Assembly: GCA_023301015.1 (NCBI GenBank) | Contig: JALZVI010000160.1 | Span: 1 to 10,919, forward strand | From: Rickettsiales bacterium | Lineage (GTDB): Bacteria; Pseudomonadota; Alphaproteobacteria; Rickettsiales; 21-14-0-20-44-7 | Length of the DNA: 10,919 nucleotides | Direction: 5' to 3' | In this document: positions 1 to 7,211 of the stretch, piece after piece | Position numbering within the stretch: position 1 is the stretch's first letter | Layout of the letters: every line of letters begins with the position of its first letter | The notes under the pieces: model-generated | The model's input: only the letters and a program-made list of their open reading frames with translations | Told to the model about the DNA's origin: nothing | Database searches by the model: none | Position numbers and translations under genes: made by a program

Positions 1-3000
1 CCTGCCGTTTGATCATAGGGATTGTAAACACACCAGTGCTTGAGTTCTCACCAAAGCTGGCTGGCGCATGGGTTTTTACGATGGTTAAATCTGGAGCTGC
101 GCCCGGAATTTCAGCAAAGTTGTTTCCTGACGAAGTGATGTTTCCACCAGTCAAACTAACAGTAGCAATTTGGCTGCTTGTTGCTGTTGGGTTAGTCGCC
201 GTACCGCCTGAGCTACCCTCAGTTGTTGTACCGTTTGAGGTGTTGGTTGGCTGAGTGGCTTGGTCAATTGTATATGTCCCCGCTGGCAATCCAGTGAAGC
301 TGTAGTTACCATCAGCATCTGTTGTTGTAGTTGCTGTAACAGGGTTTCCGTTATCATCAGATCCAGTTAGCTGAAGGGCAATTCCCTCCAAACCATAGTC
401 ATCATTATTCGGCAAACCATCTGGTTCATAATCTAGGAACACCCTACCGCTGATAGTTCTACTGTTTGGCAGTTCAGCAAAATCGTTCCCGATAGAAGCT
501 GTATTTGGTGGCAATATAATGCTTGTGATTTGACTTGGAGTTACCGCAGGAGCAGTTGCTGTTCCTGAAGTTCCGCCATTTTCAACCGCACCAGCAATTG
601 TCATACCATTAGTAGTATCCGTTGGCTGCGTTGGCTCACGCACAGAATATGTCGCTGGGGTCAAACCTTCAAAAACATAGCTTCCATCACTGTCTGTAGT
701 GGTTGTTTGAACAACCACACCGCCATCATCTAGCAGCTGAATTGTTACACCCACAATACCAGCATCAGAACCATTTTGTTCACCGTTATTATTCTCATCC
801 AAGAACACAACACCAGCAATTGACGAGCCAACAATTTCCGAAAAGTCATTGCCTGACGAACCGCTAACTTCACCACCTGCCCCATCGCCTAGCAGAGTAA
901 TTGATGTAATTTGACTGGTTTCCGTAGTTGGGTTTGAACCTGCACCAGCAGTTCCAGAACTTCCGTTTGAAGGGGTGATTGCACCCGCAGTTGTTGTGCC
1001 GTTCAAAGTTCCACTCGGCTGAGCTGTTTGACATACTGAATATGTCGCGGCTGTTAGATTGCTAAACAGATAGTTACCAGCAGAGTCTGTGCTCACCGTT
1101 TCAAGCAGCGTGCCAGAACATGTTGCACCGCTACGAAGCTCAATAGCAGAACTTCCAATTGGAGAATCTGTTCCTACATCAAACGCACCATTTGGAATTG
1201 TGTTGTTATCACGGAAAACCCTACCTGTGATGAAGCCTAGAGTACTAACGGAAAGAGGAGCATTTGCTGCTTCTTGGTTGTCGCCCACATCAGTTTCCAA
1301 CGCCCCTGCTGGAATGTTATTTATATAGTCACCTGCAACTGATGCCGTAACATCAAAGCTAATTGAGCAACCACCCGCTGGGATGATTGAGCCATTTGCA
1401 TACGCAACCGCAGAAGCCCCAGCATTTGCAACAAGAGTGCCTGGGCAGGTTTTTACAACATTTGGAGTTGACGCAACAACCACCGCACCTGGAGCAACTG
1501 GCAAATTGTCGGTGAATGCTGAAGTCAAAGTTGCATTCGCATCATTATCGTTACCAAGGAAAATGGTTACAGTAGAAATTCCGCCAGAACCAATAACAGG
1601 TGGCGAGAATTGCTTGCCCACAGTTGGCGGAGTTGAAACAATCAACTCTGCATTTGTCGGCTCACCATTCGTGATACCTTCAAAGCTGCTAACCGCTTCA
1701 GCTGGAATGTTGTTTACATATGTTCCAACAATGTTACTCAAAACGTCAACCGAAACAGTACACGCCCCACCACCAGAAACAGTCGCGCCAGTTAACCTAA
1801 TGCTAGTAGCAGAAGCTGGAGCAGTTACCACACCACCAGCACAAGTTGTTGAGGCATTTGGAGTTTGCGCAACTGCCAAGCCAGCAGGGAAAACATCCTC
1901 CAAAATCACTTGCGTTGCAGCAACCGAATTTGGGTTTGTAATTGAAATCGTCATCACGCTAGACTCACCAATTCTGCGTGAAGCATTGCCTGTGGTGAAA
2001 GTTGCGGGATTGCCAGAATCGAGTGTTCTTGAATCAAAAGCCTTGTTGATAACCAGCGAATCTTTCGCACGAAGAGTATCGCTAGTTGGATCAGAGTTGG
2101 TTACATCAATACCACCCACAGTACCAGTTACAGCACCAGCAGGGATCACATTTTCGAAGTCACCTTCAGCAACCGCTGTAACATCAATTTCAGAGAAGCA
2201 AGACTCCACAGCACCACCCGACGCGGCGGGCATGTTTGCAGATGCAATCACAAACTGATCGTCACCAGAAGATGTCGCCGTTGCACCCGCACATGTTGTG
2301 GTAGGGTTTGCACCGACAGGAATTGTCACACCCGCTGGCATTATATCAGTCACGCTCACATTTGAAGCAGGCTGATTAGTTGGGTTGAAAAATGTGATAC
2401 GCAAACGTGAACGCTCACCAGGAGCTATAACATTTGGAGTAAACTGCTTCGTAATACCAACATTTGCTTGAGTGGTTAAACTTGTTGTTGCTTGGCTAGA
2501 ATTGGTCAAACCTTGGTCGTTCTCAACAAAGCCCGCTGGGATGGTGTTTGTGATACCACCCGTTTGAGTTGAGGTTACATTGAACTTAAATTCGCAAGTT
2601 GCACTGCCAGCCAAAGAAACACCACTAATCGAAGCAGAAGTTCCGCCAGGTGTCAAAGAGGTCAAACCTCCAGGGCAAGTTGTGGAAGCAGCGACAGTAG
2701 ACGCAACAACCATTCCATTATCAGCCGCACCCGAAGTTCCGTCTGCCGTGAAATAATCAATCAAACTCAGATTTGTTACAGGCGTTGTTCCGTTCGACAA
2801 CATAATTGTCATCTCACTAATTTCACCCGGGAAAGTTAGAGTACTAGGGCTAGTTGTTTTTGAAACAGTCACACCTTGTGGTGCATCATTTATCAGAGTA
2901 GCTACAATTTCCGTCTGGTTCTGCACGCCGCCATCAGCAGTAATTCCGCCAACAGGAATGGTATTTACCCAATCAATCCCACCAGTTGCCACAACATCAA

Positions 3001-5620
3001 ACAACATATCACACGAGCCATTGCCCGCAATTTCAGCGCCATCCATTGTTATTGAACCAGCGCCAGCTGCGCCAGTGAATATGGTTGCGCCCGCACAAGT
3101 GGTGGAAGCCGAAACAGGATCCGCCAAGAGCATGTTCGTAGGCAATGGATCAGTAACAGAAATTCCTGTTATTGGAATTGGCCCAGAATTTTCTAGACGA
3201 ACAATCACCCGAGACACACCGCCAGTAGAGACTGAAGTTGGCGTGAATAGCTTGGCAGCAGAAAGAGAAGAACTGAAAGTCATTGACTCAATATCAACAA
3301 CCGCAGGAATGCTATATACAGTTCCGTTCGCAAAAGAACCACTCGCCACAACAGTTGCTGTATTAGTATAGACACCGGCTGCAGCCGTAACGTCAACTTG
3401 CACTAAACAAGTTCCAGCATCACCCAAACCTGAACTTGCACGAGCAGGAACAGTCGCACCGTTCAAGGTGATTGATGTCGTTCCAGCTGCGGCAGTAACC
3501 GTACCGCCAGCACATGTTGTTGCTGCATTTGGAACATCAGCCACACGCATTTGACCACTACCCGATGCAGCCGCTGGCAAGTTATCAGTTATTACAGCCG
3601 AAGTTAGTTCATTTGCCGAAAGATTAGAAAGCTCAATTTCCATCGTCACAACAGAACCTTCAGATACCACAACAGAACCTTCATCCGTGTCTTCATCTCG
3701 AGCGAAGGTTTTTCTTATTGTCAGAACGTCAGCGTCAATATTTCTAGTACCTGCACTAGCGGCACCGCCATTACAAATCAAATCCTCAACAGGACCTGGG
3801 TCATTATCATAACAAACCGTGTCCGCACCCAAAACATTGGTGATAGCATCACCCTCGGCTGCGACATCTGATGTCATTGCAAAAAATGTTACAACACAGC
3901 TCCCTGGTGAAGTAGAGCTATTACGCGCAGGAACAGTCCCTATCACAAAGTTAGCACTATCCTCATCAAGAATTGACGTGGTTGTTAGATCAGCACAACC
4001 AGTCCCCGAAAGAGCTGGAGTATAATTAACCCCACCAACAGTACCCGTTAAAAAGCTTTGCGAGTTTGATAAAGTATCGTCAATTGTGAGATCAGCAATT
4101 GATGATGTCGACCAGTTTTGCACCGTTACTCGATAACGAACAGGGTTACCAGGGGCAACAAACAGAGGCGATGATGACTTCAAAATTCTCAACGTATCTA
4201 CAACCGTTATAGATGCCGAACGCGCCTGATTCACGATACCCGGAGTGGTAACGCCAACAGAGTTTGCAGGAATTGTGTTAGTGTAAGCAATTGGAGTGTC
4301 TGGGTTTTGAACAGTACCAATAAAGTTACCAGAAATTGTACACGAGCCACCCGCTGCAACCGTAGTATCACTTGTTTGCTCAAAACCAATGTCATTTGCA
4401 GTGTTCGCCAGAGTTCCAGCTGTTCCAGCGCCAGTACAAGACATAGTCGGAGTGCCAGACATCTTTAGACCAAAACTCAAATTCCCAACCCCATCAATTG
4501 GAGAATCAGAGAAAGTGTCTATTGTTAGCGGGCCTGTGCCACTGTTGTTAAATCCAATCTCGAACGCCCCAACTTGACCACTCGCAATCACAGATGAACT
4601 AGATGAGTTAAACGTCTTAGTAACACCAAATGGCGACCTCACCTGAATCTCAGCAGCAGAATCAAGAGGAACAATACCAATATCACTTGTAAAGTCTGTG
4701 GCACCAACAATTATATTCTCCATCTCATCGGGAGTTTCAAAAGAACCATTTGTTTGCCTACCCTCAACCTGAACAGTTATAGTACAGCTTTCACCAGCAG
4801 GAATCGTTGCCGCAGTTGCCGAAAGCGCAATGTCAGTTGCAGAAGGAGAGAATGTGAACGGAGTTCCGCCACCAGTACAAACAGATGTGGCCGAAGGAGT
4901 GCCAGCCACTTGGATAATTGCATCGCCGCCATCCAGAGGGAAGTTATCAACAACACCAATTCCTGTTAAATCAACAGTGTTAGCGAGGGGGTTTGAAACA
5001 GTTACTGTTAAAGTCGTAGGCGTTCCAGCCAAAAACAAAAGCTCATCGCCAAAAGCTTTCGTGACAAGAGGACGAGATAGCGGACGGGCGTTTATGCTTT
5101 GACTAACATCACCAACGTTAGAAACCACAGCTCCGTCATTACCAGCTACAGCACCTTCCAGAATTGTATATGTATAACCAGCAGACGCACCGTTTGAAGA
5201 ACCAACCGTGATTGGGATAGTTATAGTACAAGTACCGTCATTATTATTTGCTCTTGCAGGAACAACGCCAGCAGAAAGCGAAAGGCTCTGAGAACCAGAA
5301 ACAGCAGTTAAAGTTCCAAGGCCAGCATTTGTGGATGAATCAGAAGGGTCAAAACATGTATAGCCAGCACCACCTGATATTGACAAACCATCGGGCAAGG
5401 CCCCAGGCAAAGTGTTTGCAAAAGCCACAGCATTAATTGCAGAATCGACACTGTTGTTTGAAAGGGTAATTTCCAACACAGTGCTTTGACTAGGGAAGAT
5501 ATTAGTTTCCTCACCATCGCTAACAGTTACCGAAACACCAAGATCAGCAAGTGCCTGCCCCGAGAGGAGAAGACTCACCAGAAAAACTGACACAAAACCA
5601 AGATTCTTAAAAACACCCAT
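1..5620 (-). CDS. Giant secreted repeat protein (DUF11/DUF7933-like repeats plus SdrD-B-like domains), partial
   Basis: Open frame of 1873 codons from the ATG at 5620-5618 with no stop to the left edge; the C-terminus lies outside the window. Residues 1-25 form a signal peptide (MGVFKN, a hydrophobic core, then ALA before Asp26). Ten beta-sandwich repeats follow, starting near residues 26, 185, 333, 479, 633, 787, 916, 1052, 1190 and 1332. Typical repeats open with a K-x-F-x-P-like strand, contain an S/T-N-P-type turn, and end in a Y-x-N-x-IPAGA-like strand. Three SdrD-B/CNA-B-like domains follow, beginning near 1464, 1601 and 1723; the second has an Asp/Asn-rich calcium-type loop at about 1608-1621. 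A new DUF11-like repeat starts near 1844. Each of the ten repeats carries a cysteine pair. Such proteins usually act as cell-surface or extracellular stalks or adhesins; the role here is inferred. Only a weak GGGTG ribosome site precedes the start. It is transcribed away from all the other complete genes. Confidence 0.88.
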   Translation of the reverse strand, partial: MGVFKNLGFVSVFLVSLLLSGQALADLGVSVTVSDGEETNIFPSQSTVLEITLSNNSVDSAINAVAFANTLPGALPDGLSISGGAGYTCFDPSDSSTNAGLGTLTAVSGSQSLSLSAGVVPARANNNDGTCTITIPITVGSSNGASAGYTYTILEGAVAGNDGAVVSNVGDVSQSINARPLSRPLVTKAFGDELLFLAGTPTTLTVTVSNPLANTVDLTGIGVVDNFPLDGGDAIIQVAGTPSATSVCTGGGTPFTFSPSATDIALSATAATIPAGESCTITVQVEGRQTNGSFETPDEMENIIVGATDFTSDIGIVPLDSAAEIQVRSPFGVTKTFNSSSSSVIASGQVGAFEIGFNNSGTGPLTIDTFSDSPIDGVGNLSFGLKMSGTPTMSCTGAGTAGTLANTANDIGFEQTSDTTVAAGGSCTISGNFIGTVQNPDTPIAYTNTIPANSVGVTTPGIVNQARSASITVVDTLRILKSSSPLFVAPGNPVRYRVTVQNWSTSSIADLTIDDTLSNSQSFLTGTVGGVNYTPALSGTGCADLTTTSILDEDSANFVIGTVPARNSSTSPGSCVVTFFAMTSDVAAEGDAITNVLGADTVCYDNDPGPVEDLICNGGAASAGTRNIDADVLTIRKTFARDEDTDEGSVVVSEGSVVTMEIELSNLSANELTSAVITDNLPAAASGSGQMRVADVPNAATTCAGGTVTAAAGTTSITLNGATVPARASSGLGDAGTCLVQVDVTAAAGVYTNTATVVASGSFANGTVYSIPAVVDIESMTFSSSLSAAKLFTPTSVSTGGVSRVIVRLENSGPIPITGISVTDPLPTNMLLADPVSASTTCAGATIFTGAAGAGSITMDGAEIAGNGSCDMLFDVVATGGIDWVNTIPVGGITADGGVQNQTEIVATLINDAPQGVTVSKTTSPSTLTFPGEISEMTIMLSNGTTPVTNLSLIDYFTADGTSGAADNGMVVASTVAASTTCPGGLTSLTPGGTSASISGVSLAGSATCEFKFNVTSTQTGGITNTIPAGFVENDQGLTNSSQATTSLTTQANVGITKQFTPNVIAPGERSRLRITFFNPTNQPASNVSVTDIMPAGVTIPVGANPTTTCAGATATSSGDDQFVIASANMPAASGGAVESCFSEIDVTAVAEGDFENVIPAGAVTGTVGGIDVTNSDPTSDTLRAKDSLVINKAFDSRTLDSGNPATFTTGNASRRIGESSVMTISITNPNSVAATQVILEDVFPAGLAVAQTPNASTTCAGGVVTAPASATSIRLTGATVSGGGACTVSVDVLSNIVGTYVNNIPAEAVSSFEGITNGEPTNAELIVSTPPTVGKQFSPPVIGSGGISTVTIFLGNDNDANATLTSAFTDNLPVAPGAVVVASTPNVVKTCPGTLVANAGASAVAYANGSIIPAGGCSISFDVTASVAGDYINNIPAGALETDVGDNQEAANAPLSVSTLGFITGRVFRDNNTIPNGAFDVGTDSPIGSSAIELRSGATCSGTLLETVSTDSAGNYLFSNLTAATYSVCQTAQPSGTLNGTTTAGAITPSNGSSGTAGAGSNPTTETSQITSITLLGDGAGGEVSGSSGNDFSEIVGSSIAGVVFLDENNNGEQNGSDAGIVGVTIQLLDDGGVVVQTTTTDSDGSYVFEGLTPATYSVREPTQPTDTTNGMTIAGAVENGGTSGTATAPAVTPSQITSIILPPNTASIGNDFAELPNSRTISGRVFLDYEPDGLPNNDDYGLEGIALQLTGSDDNGNPVTATTTTDADGNYSFTGLPAGTYTIDQATQPTNTSNGTTTEGSSGGTATNPTATSSQIATVSLTGGNITSSGNNFAEIPGAAPDLTIVKTHAPASFGENSSTGVFTIPMIKRQ
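100..1233 (-). other. Three tandem SdrD-B/CNA-B-like domains within the giant protein
   Basis: Residues about 1464-1840 hold three related domains of roughly 120-137 residues. Each opens with I-x-G-x-VF-x-D, continues to a DG/AG-x-Y-x-F turn and an A-T/G-T-Y-S/T strand, and ends with GNDF or GNNF followed by E-I/L. A linker rich in Thr, Gly, Ser and Asn (for example T/S-N-G-T/M-T) interrupts each. Domain 2 has the DENNNGEQNGSD loop typical of calcium-binding SdrD B repeats. Domain 1 (NNTIPNG) and domain 3 (YEPDGLPNNDD) have altered loops and may bind calcium weakly or not at all. Domain 1 alone has a cysteine pair (residues 1501 and 1530). Confidence 0.75.
5546..5620 (-). other. Sec signal peptide of the giant repeat protein
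   Basis: Codons 1-25 read MGVFKNLGFV, then a run of Val, Phe and Leu, then SGQALA. One lysine near the start, a hydrophobic core of about 14 residues and an ALA/D cleavage site fit signal peptidase I. The protein is therefore exported to the periplasm or beyond, consistent with its paired cysteines. Confidence 0.8.
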
Positions 5621-5643
5621 AATATACACCCATCGAAAAAGAT

Positions 5644-5660
5644 AATCTTAATTTAAGATT
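5644..5660. promoter_or_regulatory. Perfect 17-bp palindrome upstream of the giant gene, possible operator
   Basis: The sequence AATCTTAATTTAAGATT has two perfect 8-bp arms around a single T. Its near edge is 23 bp from the giant gene's start codon, so it would overlap the core promoter or early leader. A weak -35/-10 pair on the minus strand (TTCAAC, 17 bp, GATTAT) would place this palindrome in the spacer. A dimeric repressor site is the simplest reading; the regulator is unknown. Confidence 0.4.
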
Positions 5661-5746
5661 CCACGTTGAATCACGATTTTCAAGCTTTTAAGTAAAAAAC
5701 AACGATTTTCGGGCATATTAATATTGCAGATGCCACGCCAACACCA

Positions 5747-5783
5747 CTCAGGGTAGTGCCCGAGAACGCGGCACTACTCTGAG
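5747..5783. repeat. 14-bp stem hairpin (inverted repeat)
   Basis: The arms are CTCAGGGTAGTGCC and GGCACTACTCTGAG, pairing over 14 positions with a single G-T wobble around a 9-nt loop. The stem is long and fairly GC-rich compared with its surroundings. There is no T-run after it on either strand, so it is not a standard intrinsic terminator for either flanking gene. It may be a structured leader element, a dispersed palindromic repeat, or a remnant of a mobile sequence. Confidence 0.6.
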
Positions 5784-5956
5784 CTGCAGGGGCGTTATAA
5801 AACAACCATAAATAGACAGCGCGCGTGACAGCCGCGCTAGTTGCTAGATCATTGCCTCACATCCCAAGCACCATCATGTTGAGCGTGTTGTATAACAACA
5901 AGCTCCGAGCTATGGCTTTGCGGCAACTTTTCAGAGAAGCTTTCATATATCTATTC

Positions 5957-5974
5957 AGTGATAATTTCATCACT
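5957..5974. promoter_or_regulatory. Inverted repeat AGTGAT-N6-ATCACT, possible activator site
   Basis: Perfect 6-bp arms are separated by 6 bp, 19 bp upstream of the -35 hexamer of the rightward promoter. The centre lies about 63 bp before the predicted transcription start, a common position for an activator of the CRP/FNR or GntR type. The spacing between the GTGA and TCAC cores is 8 bp, not the 6 bp of a CRP site, so no regulator is named. Confidence 0.35.
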
Positions 5975-5993
5975 TCCAAACAACAAAAGCCTG

Positions 5994-6022
5994 TTGATGT
6001 TTGAAAAAGCGAATGATATAAT
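5994..6022 (+). promoter_or_regulatory. Sigma-70-type promoter for the rightward gene group
   Basis: A -35 hexamer TTGATG (4 of 6 consensus) is followed after exactly 17 bp by a perfect -10 hexamer TATAAT at 6017-6022. The start of transcription should lie near 6029, leaving a leader of about 70 nt before the ATG at 6098. A small inverted repeat, AAGGCC-TT-GGCCTT (6029-6042), sits right at the predicted RNA 5' end and could form a short hairpin or be an operator. Confidence 0.6.
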
Positions 6023-6097
6023 CTTCTAAAGGCCTTGGCCTTAACTCTACTACGCAGAAACATCACACCCTACTGGCTTCGAGAGAAATTTATAACA

Positions 6098-6949
6098 ATG
6101 CGCAGAATAATTTTATTTCCAATAATATCCCTCCTCCTAAGCGCTTGTGGAATCCCTCCCTATGACGAACCTGGGCACGAGAAGGCTGGCAAGCATGCGC
6201 ATAAATTCACAGAGTTTAATCATGTTATTGCTGGACAAAACAGCCATGGCGTAAAGACTGGCGACACAAACAACCCAGCCGTACTTTTCATTCATGGCGC
6301 GCCCAGTGATTGGAGGGCTTGGGGGATGCACCTAGCCGATACAGACTTACTCGAAAGCACTCATATGATAGCCGTCGACCGCCCTGGCTACGGAGGTTCT
6401 GACGCTGGAAAATGGGAAGGAAGCCTCAAGCAACAAGCGCAGGCAGTTATGGAAGCCGCCCTCAAAGAACACACTGGCTCGTTTTTAGTTGTCGGCCACT
6501 CTTTTGGAGGGCCAGTAGCCTTGCAAATAGCCATTGATTACCCCGAACATACTAATAATCTGATTGTGCTCGCTGGGGCAATCGACCCTGAGCTAGAAGA
6601 GACAAAATGGTTTCAATATGCAGCAGATTTCTTCCTATTTCGCTGGCTAGTACCGACAAATTTTGATGTAGCAAATCAGGAAATATTTGCACTGAAAGAC
6701 GAGCTCAAGAAACAACAAAAACTCCTCTCGAAAATAAAAACACCAGTATTAGTTATTCAAGGCAACGATGACGAACTTGTGCCAAAAGGCAATGCAGACT
6801 ACGCGGAAAAGCACTTGATAAATGCGGAATTGGAAATAATCAGAATACCAGAACAAGGGCATTTCCTCCCATGGGAACAATATGATTTACTCAAAAGTCA
6901 GATATTGAAAAGAGTGGAAAACCCCGAACAACTGTTTCCACTCAGGTGA
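6098..6949 (+). CDS. Alpha/beta hydrolase lipoprotein
   Basis: A 283-residue serine hydrolase of the alpha/beta fold. Residues 1-17 form a lipoprotein signal peptide ending in the lipobox LLSAC, so Cys17 should be lipidated and the enzyme held on the periplasmic side of a membrane. The oxyanion-hole motif HGAPSDW is at 66-72 and the strand-turn motif DRPGYGGSD at 94-102. The nucleophile elbow GHSFGG places Ser135, the acid is probably Asp225 in DDELVP, and His255 lies in QGHFLPW, so the triad looks complete. The substrate is not evident; an ester or lipid is plausible. The ATG at 6098 is preferred over an in-frame TTG at 6035 because it begins exactly at the signal peptide; a GAGAG ribosome site lies about 12 bp upstream. 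It is the first gene after the promoter at 5994-6022, and 58 bp separate it from the next gene. Confidence 0.88.
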   Translation: MRRIILFPIISLLLSACGIPPYDEPGHEKAGKHAHKFTEFNHVIAGQNSHGVKTGDTNNPAVLFIHGAPSDWRAWGMHLADTDLLESTHMIAVDRPGYGGSDAGKWEGSLKQQAQAVMEAALKEHTGSFLVVGHSFGGPVALQIAIDYPEHTNNLIVLAGAIDPELEETKWFQYAADFFLFRWLVPTNFDVANQEIFALKDELKKQQKLLSKIKTPVLVIQGNDDELVPKGNADYAEKHLINAELEIIRIPEQGHFLPWEQYDLLKSQILKRVENPEQLFPLR

Positions 6950-6994
6950 CAATCATTCCCTTTATCCGCTATATCAAAACCCAACCGAAAAGTT

Positions 6995-7000
6995 TATAAT
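6995..7000 (+). promoter_or_regulatory. Isolated TATAAT box just before the small membrane protein gene
   Basis: A perfect -10 hexamer lies 7 bp ahead of the ATG at 7008. If used, transcription would begin at or almost at the start codon, giving a leaderless message. This fits the lack of a clear Shine-Dalgarno sequence there. No good -35 hexamer is visible at 16-18 bp, so the box may be chance in AT-rich DNA. Confidence 0.3.
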
Positions 7001-7007
7001 CAAATTT

Positions 7008-7211
7008 ATGAGCGATAATAAAAACAAAACGAGTAACAAAGAAGGCAACGACTACCTATTCATGGCTGGCGGTGTTGGCGCTTATGGCGTAACTGTTGCA
7101 GCTGTAACAGGCGCGGTTTGCCCCGCTTGCCTTGTCATCACACCTGCGTTAGTTGGCGCAGGAATTTACAAAAAAATGAAAAGCAAAAAGGAAAATAAAG
7201 ATGCAGAATAA
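7008..7211 (+). CDS. Small membrane protein with CPAC motif
   Basis: A 67-residue protein of no family I can name with confidence. It has a charged N-terminus (residues 1-15), a hydrophobic, glycine- and alanine-rich stretch from about 17 to 54 that could form a helical hairpin, and a lysine-rich tail (55-67). Cys38-Pro-Ala-Cys41, followed by a TP at 45-46, sits at the centre of the hydrophobic part, where the turn between two helices would lie. Its last 11 bases overlap the start of the exported redoxin gene, so the two are translationally coupled. A CxxC next to a thioredoxin-fold protein suggests dithiol exchange or metal binding; this is inference from context. No strong ribosome site is seen before the ATG. 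The charge pattern and the gene overlap support it as a real gene. Confidence 0.75.
   Translation: MSDNKNKTSNKEGNDYLFMAGGVGAYGVTVAAVTGAVCPACLVITPALVGAGIYKKMKSKKENKDAE
7188..7192 (+). promoter_or_regulatory. Ribosome binding site inside the upstream gene
   Basis: AAGGA lies 8 bp ahead of the redoxin ATG at 7201 and within the last codons of the small membrane protein gene. It supports the 7201 start and coupled translation of the two genes. Confidence 0.6.

Larger units (their letters stand above)
5621..6097. other. Divergent intergenic region with several inverted repeats
   Basis: This 477-bp stretch lies between the giant minus-strand gene and the rightward hydrolase gene. I see no convincing coding sequence in it. 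It holds a 17-bp palindrome (5644-5660), a long hairpin (5747-5783), short inverted repeats at 5818-5838 (AGCGCG/CGCGCT), 5886-5900 (TGTTGT/ACAACA), 5957-5974 and 6029-6042 (AAGGCC/GGCCTT), and a rightward promoter at 5994-6022. Its length and density of symmetric sites suggest regulation of one or both flanking genes, but none matches a named operator that I can identify securely. Confidence 0.7.

Noticed and set aside
1383..2258. A 291-codon plus-strand open frame, and shorter ones in the same frame at 9-254, 1089-1328, 2958-3371, 3819-4025, 4389-4577 and 4830-5102
   Set aside because: They lie antisense to the giant repeat gene, all in one constant frame relation to it, and show only mirrored Thr/Pro/Ala/Val-rich composition with no domain or ribosome site.
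1..5620. CRISPR array or long tandem DNA repeats in the giant gene
   Set aside because: The repetition is at protein level only; the units are divergent in DNA and 120-155 codons long, with no short identical repeats and spacers.
5747..5783. Hairpin as an intrinsic terminator
   Set aside because: No T-run follows on either strand, and it lies upstream of both flanking genes, not after any gene end.
5957..5974. CRP binding site
   Set aside because: The GTGA and TCAC cores are 8 bp apart instead of the 6 bp of a CRP site.
5857..6066. A 69-codon minus-strand open frame in the intergenic region
   Set aside because: No recognisable domain, and it overlaps the rightward promoter and its inverted repeats.
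6035..6097. In-frame TTG start for the lipoprotein hydrolase, 21 codons upstream
   Set aside because: It lies almost at the predicted transcription start, has no ribosome site, and would bury the lipoprotein signal peptide inside the protein.
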